This document shows, one piece after another, positions 33,917-42,734 of a stretch of DNA of 64,000 bases; position 1 is the first letter of the stretch; each line of letters opens with the position of its first letter. The position numbers and the translations under genes were made by a program. This DNA is from Lachnospiraceae bacterium UBA1766 (GTDB taxonomy: Bacteria > Bacillota > Clostridia > Lachnospirales > Lachnospiraceae), in contig DCGY01000021.1 in the NCBI GenBank assembly GCA_002314715.1, forward strand, positions 1 through 64,000, given 5' to 3'. The notes beneath the pieces are model-generated. The model ran no database searches, was not told where the DNA came from, and worked only from the letters and a program-made list of their open reading frames with translations.

Positions 33917-35638
33917 TTAAATCAAAGCCTTCAAATCTTCTGTCAACTGTGCTACGCGCGCATTTGCATCTTCGATGCTCTGGCCCTTCACACCCATGTA
34001 AAATTTAATCTTCGGCTCGGTTCCGGAAGGTCTTGCACAACACCACTCGTCTCCGGGAAGTTCGAAGTACAATACATTTGACTTGGGAAGTCCGGTAGTG
34101 GTCTTCTCACCGGTAGCCATATCTACGATGACATCGTTCTGATAATCTCTGAACTTCAAAACCTTGCGCTCGCCAAATGCCTTGGGAGGATTCTGACGAA
34201 GTTTTTCCATGATTTCTGCAATCTGCTTGGAACCGTCGATACCCTTTAAGGTAATGGTGTACTGTGTCTCCTTGAAGTAACCGTACTTCTCATAAAGTTC
34301 AACCATCATATCCCAAAGAGTCTTGCCCTGATTCTTGCAGAATGCGGCAACCTCACACAGACACATTACTGCTACGATTGCATCCTTGTCTCTTGCATGA
34401 GTACCTGCCAGACATCCGTAGGACTCCTCCAAACCGAATACATAATTGTTGCTTCCGGTCTGCTCAAAGAACTTAATCTGCTCACCGATAAACTTAAATC
34501 CGGTCAATACTTCAATTAATTTCAAGCCATATGCCTTGGTAATCGGGAAGGTCATATTGGTGGTAACGATTGTGGTAACAAGTGCAGGATTTGCAGGCAT
34601 GGTACCTGTAGCGGTCTTCTCACGAAGGAGATACTCTGCAATCAGCATACCGGACATATTTCCGGTGAAAGGAACGTATTCGCCGGTCTTCTGATCCTTT
34701 GCATATACACCCAGTCTGTCTGCATCGGGATCGGTTGCAAGTACGATATCTGCATCCTTTTCCTTTGCAAGACGAAGCGCATAGGTAAATGCCTTGGGAT
34801 CTTCCGGATTGGGGTAATCCAAAGTAGTAAAGTTCGGATCCGGATTCTCCTGCTCGGGAACAACGTATACATTCTTAAAGCCAAGCTCGGAAAGAACTCT
34901 CTGTACAGGCTTATTACCGGTACCACATAAAGGAGTGTATACAATCTTAATATCATTTGCTACCTTTGCAATGATGTCGGGATGGATAATCTGCTTCTTC
35001 AACTCTACCATGTACTTGTCATCGATTTCCTTGCCGATTACTTCGTACAAGCCTGCAGCAATTGCAGCATCCTTATCCATGGTCTTGCAATCCTTGTAAT
35101 CTTTGATTGCCTTTACTTCATCAATAATCTGAACATCCTTGGGTGCGGTAACCTGTGCGCCGTCCTCCCAATAAACCTTATATCCATTGTATTCCGGCGG
35201 GTTGTGGCTGGCTGTTACCACGATACCTGCGGTACAACCCAGGGTGCGAAGTGCAAAAGAAAGCTCGGGAGTCGGTCTTAAGCTCTCAAATACATAAGCC
35301 TTAATTCCGTTTGCTGCAAGACAAAGACCTGCAACATCCGCAAATTCGGGAGACATTCTTCTGGAGTCATATGCAATTGCAACACCCTTTGCCTGTGTTC
35401 CCTGCTTTAAGATAAAATTTGCAAGGCCCTGAGTAGCCTTACGTACAGTATATACATTCATACGATTGGTACCTGCTCCGATTACACCACGAAGACCACC
35501 GGTACCGAATTCCAACTCTTTGTAAAAACGCTCTTCAATTTCGGTTGCATTGTTGCGAATAGCAAGAAGCTCGTTCTTGGTATCCTGATCAAAATATGCA
35601 TCCTCTAACCAGAAATTAAATTCATCCATGAAACTCAT
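33917..35638 (-). CDS. Phosphoglucomutase/phosphomannomutase
   Basis: 573-residue alpha-D-phosphohexomutase. The catalytic phosphoserine loop is VVTASHNPPEYNGY (Ser144), the Mg site DPDADRLG (303-310), the sugar-binding GLEESYG and the C-terminal phosphate site RPSGTEPKIKFY. It interconverts glucose 6-phosphate and glucose 1-phosphate, the feed for RmlA in this region. The start is taken at 35638 (GAGG 9 bases before); ATGs at 35644 and further upstream are possible. Confidence 0.92.
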   Translation of the reverse strand: MSFMDEFNFWLEDAYFDQDTKNELLAIRNNATEIEERFYKELEFGTGGLRGVIGAGTNRMNVYTVRKATQGLANFILKQGTQAKGVAIAYDSRRMSPEFADVAGLCLAANGIKAYVFESLRPTPELSFALRTLGCTAGIVVTASHNPPEYNGYKVYWEDGAQVTAPKDVQIIDEVKAIKDYKDCKTMDKDAAIAAGLYEVIGKEIDDKYMVELKKQIIHPDIIAKVANDIKIVYTPLCGTGNKPVQRVLSELGFKNVYVVPEQENPDPNFTTLDYPNPEDPKAFTYALRLAKEKDADIVLATDPDADRLGVYAKDQKTGEYVPFTGNMSGMLIAEYLLREKTATGTMPANPALVTTIVTTNMTFPITKAYGLKLIEVLTGFKFIGEQIKFFEQTGSNNYVFGLEESYGCLAGTHARDKDAIVAVMCLCEVAAFCKNQGKTLWDMMVELYEKYGYFKETQYTITLKGIDGSKQIAEIMEKLRQNPPKAFGERKVLKFRDYQNDVIVDMATGEKTTTGLPKSNVLYFELPGDEWCCARPSGTEPKIKFYMGVKGQSIEDANARVAQLTEDLKALI

Positions 35639-35675
35639 ATTCATTAACCTCATTTCTGCCCAATCAGGCGATTCC

Positions 35676-35701
35676 GTTCCAAACAACGCTGAACTTGGAA
35701 C
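35676..35701. promoter_or_regulatory. Inverted repeat in the phosphohexomutase leader
   Basis: GTTCCAA (35676-35682) / TTGGAAC (35695-35701), perfect 7-base arms, just downstream of a TATAAT -10 box on the minus strand. Operator or leader hairpin; no regulator can be named. Confidence 0.4.
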
Positions 35702-35740
35702 AATTATATCACAACCTCTGTCGGCATTCCATACTCAAAA

Positions 35741-37525
35741 TCAAAAGTTATTCTTTTTTCCAACAATTTCTGCCAGACTATACTGAATCCGAACCTTTTT
35801 GCCCAAATACAATTTCTCGAAGCAGTCAATAATTCTCCGAATAACAAGCTCCGCATTTTCCGGGGAAGAATTTAATAAAACCACCATGGTCTGAATGCTG
35901 GAATAGCGCGTGGAAATATCTGCCCGTCGCAGGGAATTATAAATTGCCTGGTCCAGCAAATCCAACACCTGGGACATTTCCTCCGAATCAAGCGGATTCG
36001 CCTCATCTACCGGAAGCAGGGTGAATAAAACAGAAACCACCTGCCGGTTCTCTCGTTCGATAAAACGCTTGATAAAGTTATAAATATGGTGGAAGCTTTC
36101 AAAATCCAGCATATATGCGCCTCGACCGTTATCGGAACGACTAAGCATTTCACCCAGATATGCCAGATCCACATCCCGGTTGGCACGTTTTTGCTCCTCT
36201 AAAATGTTGTCACTGAAGAATCGATAAAAATTCTTGCCGTTATTCTTTACATAGTACAATGCCTTATCGCTGCAGCGGTACAGTTTTTCGAAGGTGTCAC
36301 CGTCCTGGTCTGAAATAGAAATACCGATGGATACGGAGGTTTTCACATCATAACCCTTTTTTTGAATGCGGGCATTTAAGCTACGAATCACATCGCTGGC
36401 AAGCCCGGACAGCTCCGAGCGATTGGTCTTGTTGGGAAGGAATACCACGAACTCATCTCCACCGATTCTGGACACGATATCCTGCGAAGCTGCATGCTCC
36501 CGAAGCGTATCCGCGAACAGATTCAGTACCACATCTCCCTCCAAATGTCCGTAGGTGTCGTTGATTGCCTTAAAATTATCCAAATCAATCATAAACAAGG
36601 CACCATTTACTCCGGCCTGCAGCAGTTCGTCGGTCTTTTGCTTTGTATACTCTCTGTTCCACAATCCGGTGAGGGCATCCCGATAGGATTTCACTCGGAT
36701 ATCATCTACCTCCTGGGTTTTCTTATCCAGCTTCCGTGCCAGACTCAGACGGTATTCCTCCAGTTCCAGGATATGATTCACGCGGGCTTTTACCACGCTG
36801 GGAACAAAGGGTTTTGTAATAAAATCCTGGGCTCCGGAATCAAAGCATCGGGTTTCGGTAACCGCATCACTGTCAGAAGTAAGGAAAACCACCGGAATTT
36901 TTGCCGTATTTTCATCCTTTTTGATTCTCTCCAAAACCTGAAAGCCGTCCAGTCCGGTCATATTGATATCCAATAAAATCAAATCACAGGAATGGCTTTT
37001 CAGATATAACAATCCCTGAAGACCCTCTTCAAACGTTTCCACCCGGTAATCCGTTTCCAAAACAATTCTTGCCGCAGAAAGGCTGACCTTATCGTCATCA
37101 ATGACCACTATTTGTTTTTTTGAAATGGAGTTGTCCTTTACAGACGTTTCATTCACAGATTCAGCATCCTTGTCTGTTTTCTGATGCAGAAACAATTTCG
37201 CCTCTTCCAAGACCGCTTCATATAATTCGAACAAGACATAATTTTTCTGGCGAATGGTCTCGTATTGATTCGCTTTTCCGGCCATCTCCAGTTCCTTGGC
37301 CAGCTCCGACAAGGATACGGCGCCTATCGTCAGGGAGTTACTCTTTAGGGCATGCACCTTCACCACATAGGTATTCCAGTCCTCCTCCCGAAGAGCTGTC
37401 TGAAGGAAGTTCTTTATACCATCCGAATTGTCAATATAATCCTGAAGAATACTTCGGTAAAACTCTTCATCGCCACCGGTATAATCCAGACCGACCTGAT
37501 AATCAAATACTGTTGTTTTCATCAT
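35741..37525 (-). CDS. Hpt-REC-GGDEF diguanylate cyclase
   Basis: 594 residues. N-terminal Hpt domain (about 10-115) with phosphorylatable His58 in KVHALKSNS; response-regulator domain (136-256) with DDD (143-145), Asp186 and Lys238; GGDEF domain (about 280-440) with intact GGDEF (355-359), so it should make c-di-GMP. The I-site is lost (Ala346 where the RxxD Arg would be), so product inhibition is unlikely. A C-terminal region of about 150 residues resembles a GGDEF-like or heme-free regulatory fold I cannot name. Its start overlaps the HD-GYP gene by 23 bases. Confidence 0.9.
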   Translation of the reverse strand: MMKTTVFDYQVGLDYTGGDEEFYRSILQDYIDNSDGIKNFLQTALREEDWNTYVVKVHALKSNSLTIGAVSLSELAKELEMAGKANQYETIRQKNYVLFELYEAVLEEAKLFLHQKTDKDAESVNETSVKDNSISKKQIVVIDDDKVSLSAARIVLETDYRVETFEEGLQGLLYLKSHSCDLILLDINMTGLDGFQVLERIKKDENTAKIPVVFLTSDSDAVTETRCFDSGAQDFITKPFVPSVVKARVNHILELEEYRLSLARKLDKKTQEVDDIRVKSYRDALTGLWNREYTKQKTDELLQAGVNGALFMIDLDNFKAINDTYGHLEGDVVLNLFADTLREHAASQDIVSRIGGDEFVVFLPNKTNRSELSGLASDVIRSLNARIQKKGYDVKTSVSIGISISDQDGDTFEKLYRCSDKALYYVKNNGKNFYRFFSDNILEEQKRANRDVDLAYLGEMLSRSDNGRGAYMLDFESFHHIYNFIKRFIERENRQVVSVLFTLLPVDEANPLDSEEMSQVLDLLDQAIYNSLRRADISTRYSSIQTMVVLLNSSPENAELVIRRIIDCFEKLYLGKKVRIQYSLAEIVGKKNNF

Positions 37526-40013
37526 CGTTTACACCATAAACCTTTTCTGCTACAACCAGATCCACTTCCAACATTGCATCTGCCATTTGGGGATCAAACT
37601 GCTTCCCTTTTCCTTTTTCGATCTCGCCTCGCACAATGTCCTGTGACAACGCCTTGCGATAGCTTCGATTGGAAGTCATGGCATCATATGCATCCGCAAC
37701 CGCAATAATTCGGGCAAGATAAGGAATTTCTTCTCCCTTGAGTCCCTGGGGATATCCTTTCCCATCATAACGCTCATGATGATAATACGCTCCCACGGAA
37801 ATATCCTCCATTTTCTTAAGCATATCCAACAGATGATATCCGATTTCGGGATGGGTCTTTATTACCGCAAACTCATCATCATCCAAACGGGAGGTCTTGT
37901 TGATAATATTGTCGGGGACACCGATTTTACCGATATCGTGAAGCAATCCGGCGATATAAACATGGCTGACTTCGCTTTCGTTCATACCAAGTTTTCCCGC
38001 AATATCTCTGGAATACTCCGCCACTCGTATGGAGTGACCGTTGGTATATTTATCCTTGGCATCGATGGTACCGACCAACGTTTTAATTACATCCATGGAA
38101 AATTCACGTTCATCCTCAAACATTCTCTGGATACGTGCCGCCATTTCATTGACTCCGTTGGCAATAACCCCCATCTCATCATTGGGAATCTTTGAAATAC
38201 GCGCCGAGAAGTCACCCTCCGCAATCTTCTCCACAGCCTCTCTCGTCTTATAAATATTTCGACTCAGTCTTTTGGTAATCACTACCAAAATAAAGAATAG
38301 GGCAAAAAATAGCAGAACTCCGAATAAGACGGAAATCAGTATTGCGCCTTTGATGGTATCCTTTGCCGCATTCAAACCGCCATATACCTCTGCATAGCCT
38401 ATCCGTTCTCCCTGTTGGTTTTTCAGCTCCACCAGTAGGGTAATCAACGAATAACCGGCCGTACTGCGCTCTACTTCATAAATACCGGAATGATTGATTT
38501 CACTGTCTCTCAATAAGTTCTCATCAATATAACGAAAAGCCTGAAAATGCCTTTCCTCCACGGAGCTCCATACCAGTCTTCGGGCGATTCCGTCCTTTGG
38601 CATGGCGTATATGGACAAGGAATAGTACGTGGGAAGATTGGCCGCCTTCACCATGCATCCGGAGATATAATCCGCCAGTTTCTGTCCTTTTTCGCCCACC
38701 AAATCATCGTAGGTATCCATGCTTTCCAGCAATTCCCCATCGATTCCCTGCGCAACCACATGTCCCAGAAACGCATACTCTGTTCGGGCCAGATCCTGAT
38801 AATTCTCATAAATCGTGGAAAGTGTATACCATTCCAGAAAACCTACAATAAGAAGAACCGGCGGAATAATGCTTAGCATCATTCGACCTCTCATGGTTAT
38901 TTTCCAATGCATGGCAACTCCGCATAGGAAAAAGAGGAGAAGCACTGCAGCCACCGCATAACACCAAAGACTGTTTCGACGCCACCACATGACGATAGCC
39001 AGACCGGTTTCGTAAGAAAGATTGTCTCCCTCTATCATCTGATATTGACTGCCGTCTGTGGTATAAATCAAATCATTATTTACACCAAATACCATGTTGC
39101 CACCATTTGTATTCAGAGAATAAATTTGATAATCCGTTAGATTTTCCGGCAGTTTCACTTGTTCGCCATACATTTGGTCTGTGGAAAACGCCGTGGTAAA
39201 TTCCCCATTGTCAATACGAACAATTTCATTTATTTTGTATTTATTCACAACATAAGTCTGATTTTGGAAATTCACCGCTCTTCCGTTCAGAAAATTGTTT
39301 TCCGTATCGTCCTTCAAATGAAATTCCTGCCGATAAAGCTGACGGGAGGTTCCATCCACGGAAAACAGAAGCGTTTCTCCGGAAGCCAGGGCTACCAAAG
39401 CATTCAAATCATCCCGGACATACACGGAAGTATATTGAGAAAAAGGCCAGGAAGCATATTGTGCTTCCTGCTTGCTTTCACCCGAAGTCAAATCATATGC
39501 CCACAGTTGGCAGACATCCTGTCTCACAAAATAAAGTTTGTCACCTATCAGGCGAAAGCCCTTTACATCCTTCTCTTCCCGATTGCCGGGCAGAATCCGG
39601 GAACTTCCCAAAAACTCCCCTTTTTCGTCATACTCCATGAGCAGAAATCCGCTTGGTGTTGACCCATAAGTAGATACATACACACAGTGATAGGTATGAT
39701 TATCCCGGTTCATAAACATTCCCAGACTGGCTATCGTTTCAACATCGTATCCTACAAAATGAAACATGTCCCGAAGCGCATACTGTCTGGTTATTTTGGA
39801 AGAAGTCACATCCACAAAGGACAGGGATCGAAAGGCGTCATAAACCACCGCCTTTGTTTCCTCCTCATTGATACAACCATCCAGGACGGTAATAATCTCC
39901 CGCGTATCCCATTCCATTCTATATGCATAATAATCCAGGTATGTCATTCCAATCTCGAGGCACAAGATCAGCAAAACAACAATACCGAAACCAATTCCGA
40001 TTTTCCTTTTCAT
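37503..40013 (-). CDS. Membrane HD-GYP c-di-GMP phosphodiesterase
   Basis: Large sensor: N-terminal membrane helix, a long extracellular beta-rich segment (possibly a propeller-like sensor, about 350 residues), two further helices (SLWCYAVAAVLLLFF, LSIIPPVLLIVGFLEW), a second extracellular segment, another helix, a HAMP domain (about 600-650 of 836) and an HD-GYP domain with HDIGK, DDDEFAVIKTHP, HHERYDGKGYP and VADAYDAMTSNRSYRKA, all intact. It hydrolyses c-di-GMP. The start is uncertain: 40013 (ATG, weak GGAAAG) is used; a TTG at 40070 would add 19 residues. It is co-transcribed with the overlapping diguanylate cyclase gene. Confidence 0.85.
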   Translation of the reverse strand: MKRKIGIGFGIVVLLILCLEIGMTYLDYYAYRMEWDTREIITVLDGCINEEETKAVVYDAFRSLSFVDVTSSKITRQYALRDMFHFVGYDVETIASLGMFMNRDNHTYHCVYVSTYGSTPSGFLLMEYDEKGEFLGSSRILPGNREEKDVKGFRLIGDKLYFVRQDVCQLWAYDLTSGESKQEAQYASWPFSQYTSVYVRDDLNALVALASGETLLFSVDGTSRQLYRQEFHLKDDTENNFLNGRAVNFQNQTYVVNKYKINEIVRIDNGEFTTAFSTDQMYGEQVKLPENLTDYQIYSLNTNGGNMVFGVNNDLIYTTDGSQYQMIEGDNLSYETGLAIVMWWRRNSLWCYAVAAVLLLFFLCGVAMHWKITMRGRMMLSIIPPVLLIVGFLEWYTLSTIYENYQDLARTEYAFLGHVVAQGIDGELLESMDTYDDLVGEKGQKLADYISGCMVKAANLPTYYSLSIYAMPKDGIARRLVWSSVEERHFQAFRYIDENLLRDSEINHSGIYEVERSTAGYSLITLLVELKNQQGERIGYAEVYGGLNAAKDTIKGAILISVLFGVLLFFALFFILVVITKRLSRNIYKTREAVEKIAEGDFSARISKIPNDEMGVIANGVNEMAARIQRMFEDEREFSMDVIKTLVGTIDAKDKYTNGHSIRVAEYSRDIAGKLGMNESEVSHVYIAGLLHDIGKIGVPDNIINKTSRLDDDEFAVIKTHPEIGYHLLDMLKKMEDISVGAYYHHERYDGKGYPQGLKGEEIPYLARIIAVADAYDAMTSNRSYRKALSQDIVRGEIEKGKGKQFDPQMADAMLEVDLVVAEKVYGVNDDENNSI

Positions 40014-40173
40014 CTTTCGTACCACTTTCCAAACGTCTGTTTCTGTATTCTTCTTCGTCAAATTCTTCAAATGGTAATTCTTCGGCCATTTTATTCTACT
40101 TACTATTTTAGTGATTCGCGGTCAGAAATCAATAGCTATTCCTTAATTTTGTCTTAGGAATCTCCTTTTTCGG

Positions 40174-40203
40174 ATGACACTCACAAAATACCTATGCTAT
40201 AAT
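40174..40203 (+). promoter_or_regulatory. Promoter of the 827-residue glycosyltransferase
   Basis: -35 ATGACA (40174-40179), -10 TATAAT (40198-40203), 18-base spacer; 47 bases before the ATG. It lies between divergent genes. Confidence 0.55.
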
Positions 40204-40250
40204 AACTTAGATTATTTTCCCGAATATTATGTGGATTGTGAGAGAACCAA

Positions 40251-42734
40251 ATGAGCCAATACAACTTTTACATGGAAAAATACCGATTGGATTTGTATAC
40301 AGAAAATATGCTGGTGGTACGAGGCTGGTATCGGGACGACAACCCGGATGGCCATGTGCTCCGATTTACCCTGGACGGACATGAGCTTCCCTATGAACGG
40401 GAAATCAAAAACGGCGTGCGAATCCGCCAGAAATATCTGCAGTACCGCTCCGGCATCAGCGAAGAAATCATATGTCGCATTCCTTTGCCCGAGGGTTGGA
40501 AAAATGCCCGAAAAATCGCCATTATCGACTGCGATGGGGACAAGGAGGACCACTTGACATCCATTCCCGTCGGAGAATTGAAAAAAGACGAGAACCGGGT
40601 TCACTACTATCTGGAGCGCCGCTGGGTATCCGATAACACCGTTCACATTGTGGGCTGGGTCATGGGACCGGAGGCAGTGGAAATCACCGTTTTGGACAAG
40701 TCCGGAAAGCCCGTTTCGGCCAAAATCACCCGCACCTATCGTCGGGATGTTATGGACGAATACGATGAAGTGGTTTTAGAGGAAGAAAATGACGTACCGG
40801 TATACGAAGGGAATGAGACCGGCGCCCTGGAAGCAGGCTTTCAGGTGGATTTTCCGGCAGACAGTACCGATGCCTTCCGGGTACACTTTTCGTGCATGAA
40901 TCTGGAGAATGATTTTGTTTCCAGCGTGGCATCCATCCGCAATCACCGTCAGGAGCTGAATGCACTTCAGAAATTTATGACCTATACCAAGCGGGAAGGT
41001 TTCAAAAATACCTGTCGCCGCGTGATGCGAAGAGTAAAGCGGGCCCGACACAAAAACAATTATGCCGCATGGCGCAGAAAATACCGCGTCACCCAAAAAG
41101 AACTGGACCGTCAGCGTCAGGAGGTATTCGAAAACCCTGTGGTGTTCAGCATCGTCATTCCCATGTACCGTACCAAGGATATTTACCTAAAGGAGTTGAT
41201 TGAATCCGTCCTGAATCAGACCTATCCCCATTGGGAGCTTTGTCTGGCAGACGGAAGCGGAAAAGACCACTCCCTGGAAAAGAAGGTGGCGGAATACGGT
41301 CATGGAGACAAGCGTATTCGCTATACCCTGCTCTCCCAAAATCTGGGCATTGCGGACAATACCAACGCCGCCATTGCCATGGCTACCGGAGATTATGTGG
41401 TTCTTTCGGATCACGATGATTTATTGACTCCCGATGCGTTGTACGAATGTGCTTCTTCTATTCGCGCAAATTCTGACATTGATGTCATATATACAGATGA
41501 AGACAAAATCGACATGTCCGGAAAAACCTATTTTGAGCCAAACTTTAAGCCCGATTTTAATTTAGATTATCTCCAAAGCTTAAATTATATCTGCCATATG
41601 TTTGTGGTAAAAAGATCTCTTTTGGATGTGACCGGTTTGGAGGATGCGGCCTTTGACGGTGCCCAGGATTACGACTTTATATTGCGGTGCTGCGAACAGG
41701 CCAAGCAAATTCACCACATCCCAAAGATTTTATACCATTGGCGCTGTCATATCGACTCCACCGCTGCCAATCCGGAAAGTAAGCTTTATGCCTTTGAGGC
41801 AGGACGCAGAGCCCTGGAGGCCCATTTTAAGCGCATCGGTGTACCGGCCAGCGTAGAAAACAGCAGCTTTTACGGCATGTATCACGTAACCTATCATTGG
41901 GAAGAAAGTCCTTTGATTTCCATCATCATTCCCAACAAGGACCATATTGATGATTTAAAGAAATGTATTGATTCCATCGAGGAAAAATCCTTTTATCGGA
42001 ATTTTGAATTTATCATTGTAGAGAATAACAGTACGGATCCGGAGACCTTTGCCTACTATAAGGAGCTGGAGCAGCGTCCCAACATTACCGTAGCTTATTA
42101 CAAAGGTGGCTTTAATTTCTCCCGTATCAATAATTTCGGCGAGCAGTATGCCCACGGAGACTACCTGCTCTTATTAAACAACGACACCGAAATATGCGGT
42201 GGAGAATGCCTGCAGGAAATGCTTCATGTCTGCATGCGTCCCGATGTAGGTGCGGTAGGCGCCAAGCTGTGCTACGAAGACGACACAATACAGCACGCAG
42301 GAGTGGTGCTTGGCTTTGGCGGTATCGCCGGACATACCTTTATCGGAGCCTCCCGTTATGATACCGGCTATATGAATCGAATTTTATGTGTACAGGATTA
42401 TTCGGCAGTGACTGCTGCCTGTCTGATGGTAAAGAGAAACCTTTACAAAGAAGTGGGTGGCCTTACCGAGACCTTTGAGGTGGCCTTTAACGATATCGAC
42501 TTTTGCCTTAAGATTCGTTCCCTGGATAAGTTAGTGGTTTACACGCCCTTTGCAGAGCTTCACCACTACGAATCCAAGTCCCGCGGATATGAAGATACCC
42601 CCGAAAAAGTACGTCGTTTCAACGGGGAAATAGCGAAATTCCAGGACCGTTGGCACGAGCTCCTTAAAGCGGGGGATCCTTATTACAATCCAAACTTAAG
42701 TCTGGACTGTTCCGATTTTTCATTAAAAGAATAA
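40251..42734 (+). CDS. Two-domain GT2 glycosyltransferase
   Basis: 827 residues. N-terminal region (1-about 290) of mixed character, possibly a carbohydrate-binding or targeting domain with Arg-rich end (RVKRARHKNNYAAWRRK). Then two GT2 domains: first with FSIVIPMYRTKDIY, ADGSGKDHS, LSDHDDLL and ILYHWRCHID (about 300-530); second with SIIIPNKDHIDD, VENNSTDPE, LLNNDTEIC, and FNDIDFCLKIR (about 540-810). Such proteins add two linkages of a repeating polymer, as in rhamnan synthesis. It is on the strand opposite to the rest of the cluster; its 3' end overlaps the MTase-kinase gene by 12 bases. Confidence 0.9.
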   Translation: MSQYNFYMEKYRLDLYTENMLVVRGWYRDDNPDGHVLRFTLDGHELPYEREIKNGVRIRQKYLQYRSGISEEIICRIPLPEGWKNARKIAIIDCDGDKEDHLTSIPVGELKKDENRVHYYLERRWVSDNTVHIVGWVMGPEAVEITVLDKSGKPVSAKITRTYRRDVMDEYDEVVLEEENDVPVYEGNETGALEAGFQVDFPADSTDAFRVHFSCMNLENDFVSSVASIRNHRQELNALQKFMTYTKREGFKNTCRRVMRRVKRARHKNNYAAWRRKYRVTQKELDRQRQEVFENPVVFSIVIPMYRTKDIYLKELIESVLNQTYPHWELCLADGSGKDHSLEKKVAEYGHGDKRIRYTLLSQNLGIADNTNAAIAMATGDYVVLSDHDDLLTPDALYECASSIRANSDIDVIYTDEDKIDMSGKTYFEPNFKPDFNLDYLQSLNYICHMFVVKRSLLDVTGLEDAAFDGAQDYDFILRCCEQAKQIHHIPKILYHWRCHIDSTAANPESKLYAFEAGRRALEAHFKRIGVPASVENSSFYGMYHVTYHWEESPLISIIIPNKDHIDDLKKCIDSIEEKSFYRNFEFIIVENNSTDPETFAYYKELEQRPNITVAYYKGGFNFSRINNFGEQYAHGDYLLLLNNDTEICGGECLQEMLHVCMRPDVGAVGAKLCYEDDTIQHAGVVLGFGGIAGHTFIGASRYDTGYMNRILCVQDYSAVTAACLMVKRNLYKEVGGLTETFEVAFNDIDFCLKIRSLDKLVVYTPFAELHHYESKSRGYEDTPEKVRRFNGEIAKFQDRWHELLKAGDPYYNPNLSLDCSDFSLKE

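Noticed and set aside
39919..40089. 56-codon minus-strand ORF (MAEELPFEEFDEEEYRNR start) overlapping the start of the HD-GYP gene in another frame
   Set aside because: No ribosome site, overlaps the membrane helix of the large gene, no family match. It might be a leader peptide or trace of a frameshift, but evidence is too weak.
40227..40646. 139-codon minus-strand ORF opposite the 827-residue glycosyltransferase
   Set aside because: Antisense to a clear coding region with GT2 motifs downstream in frame.
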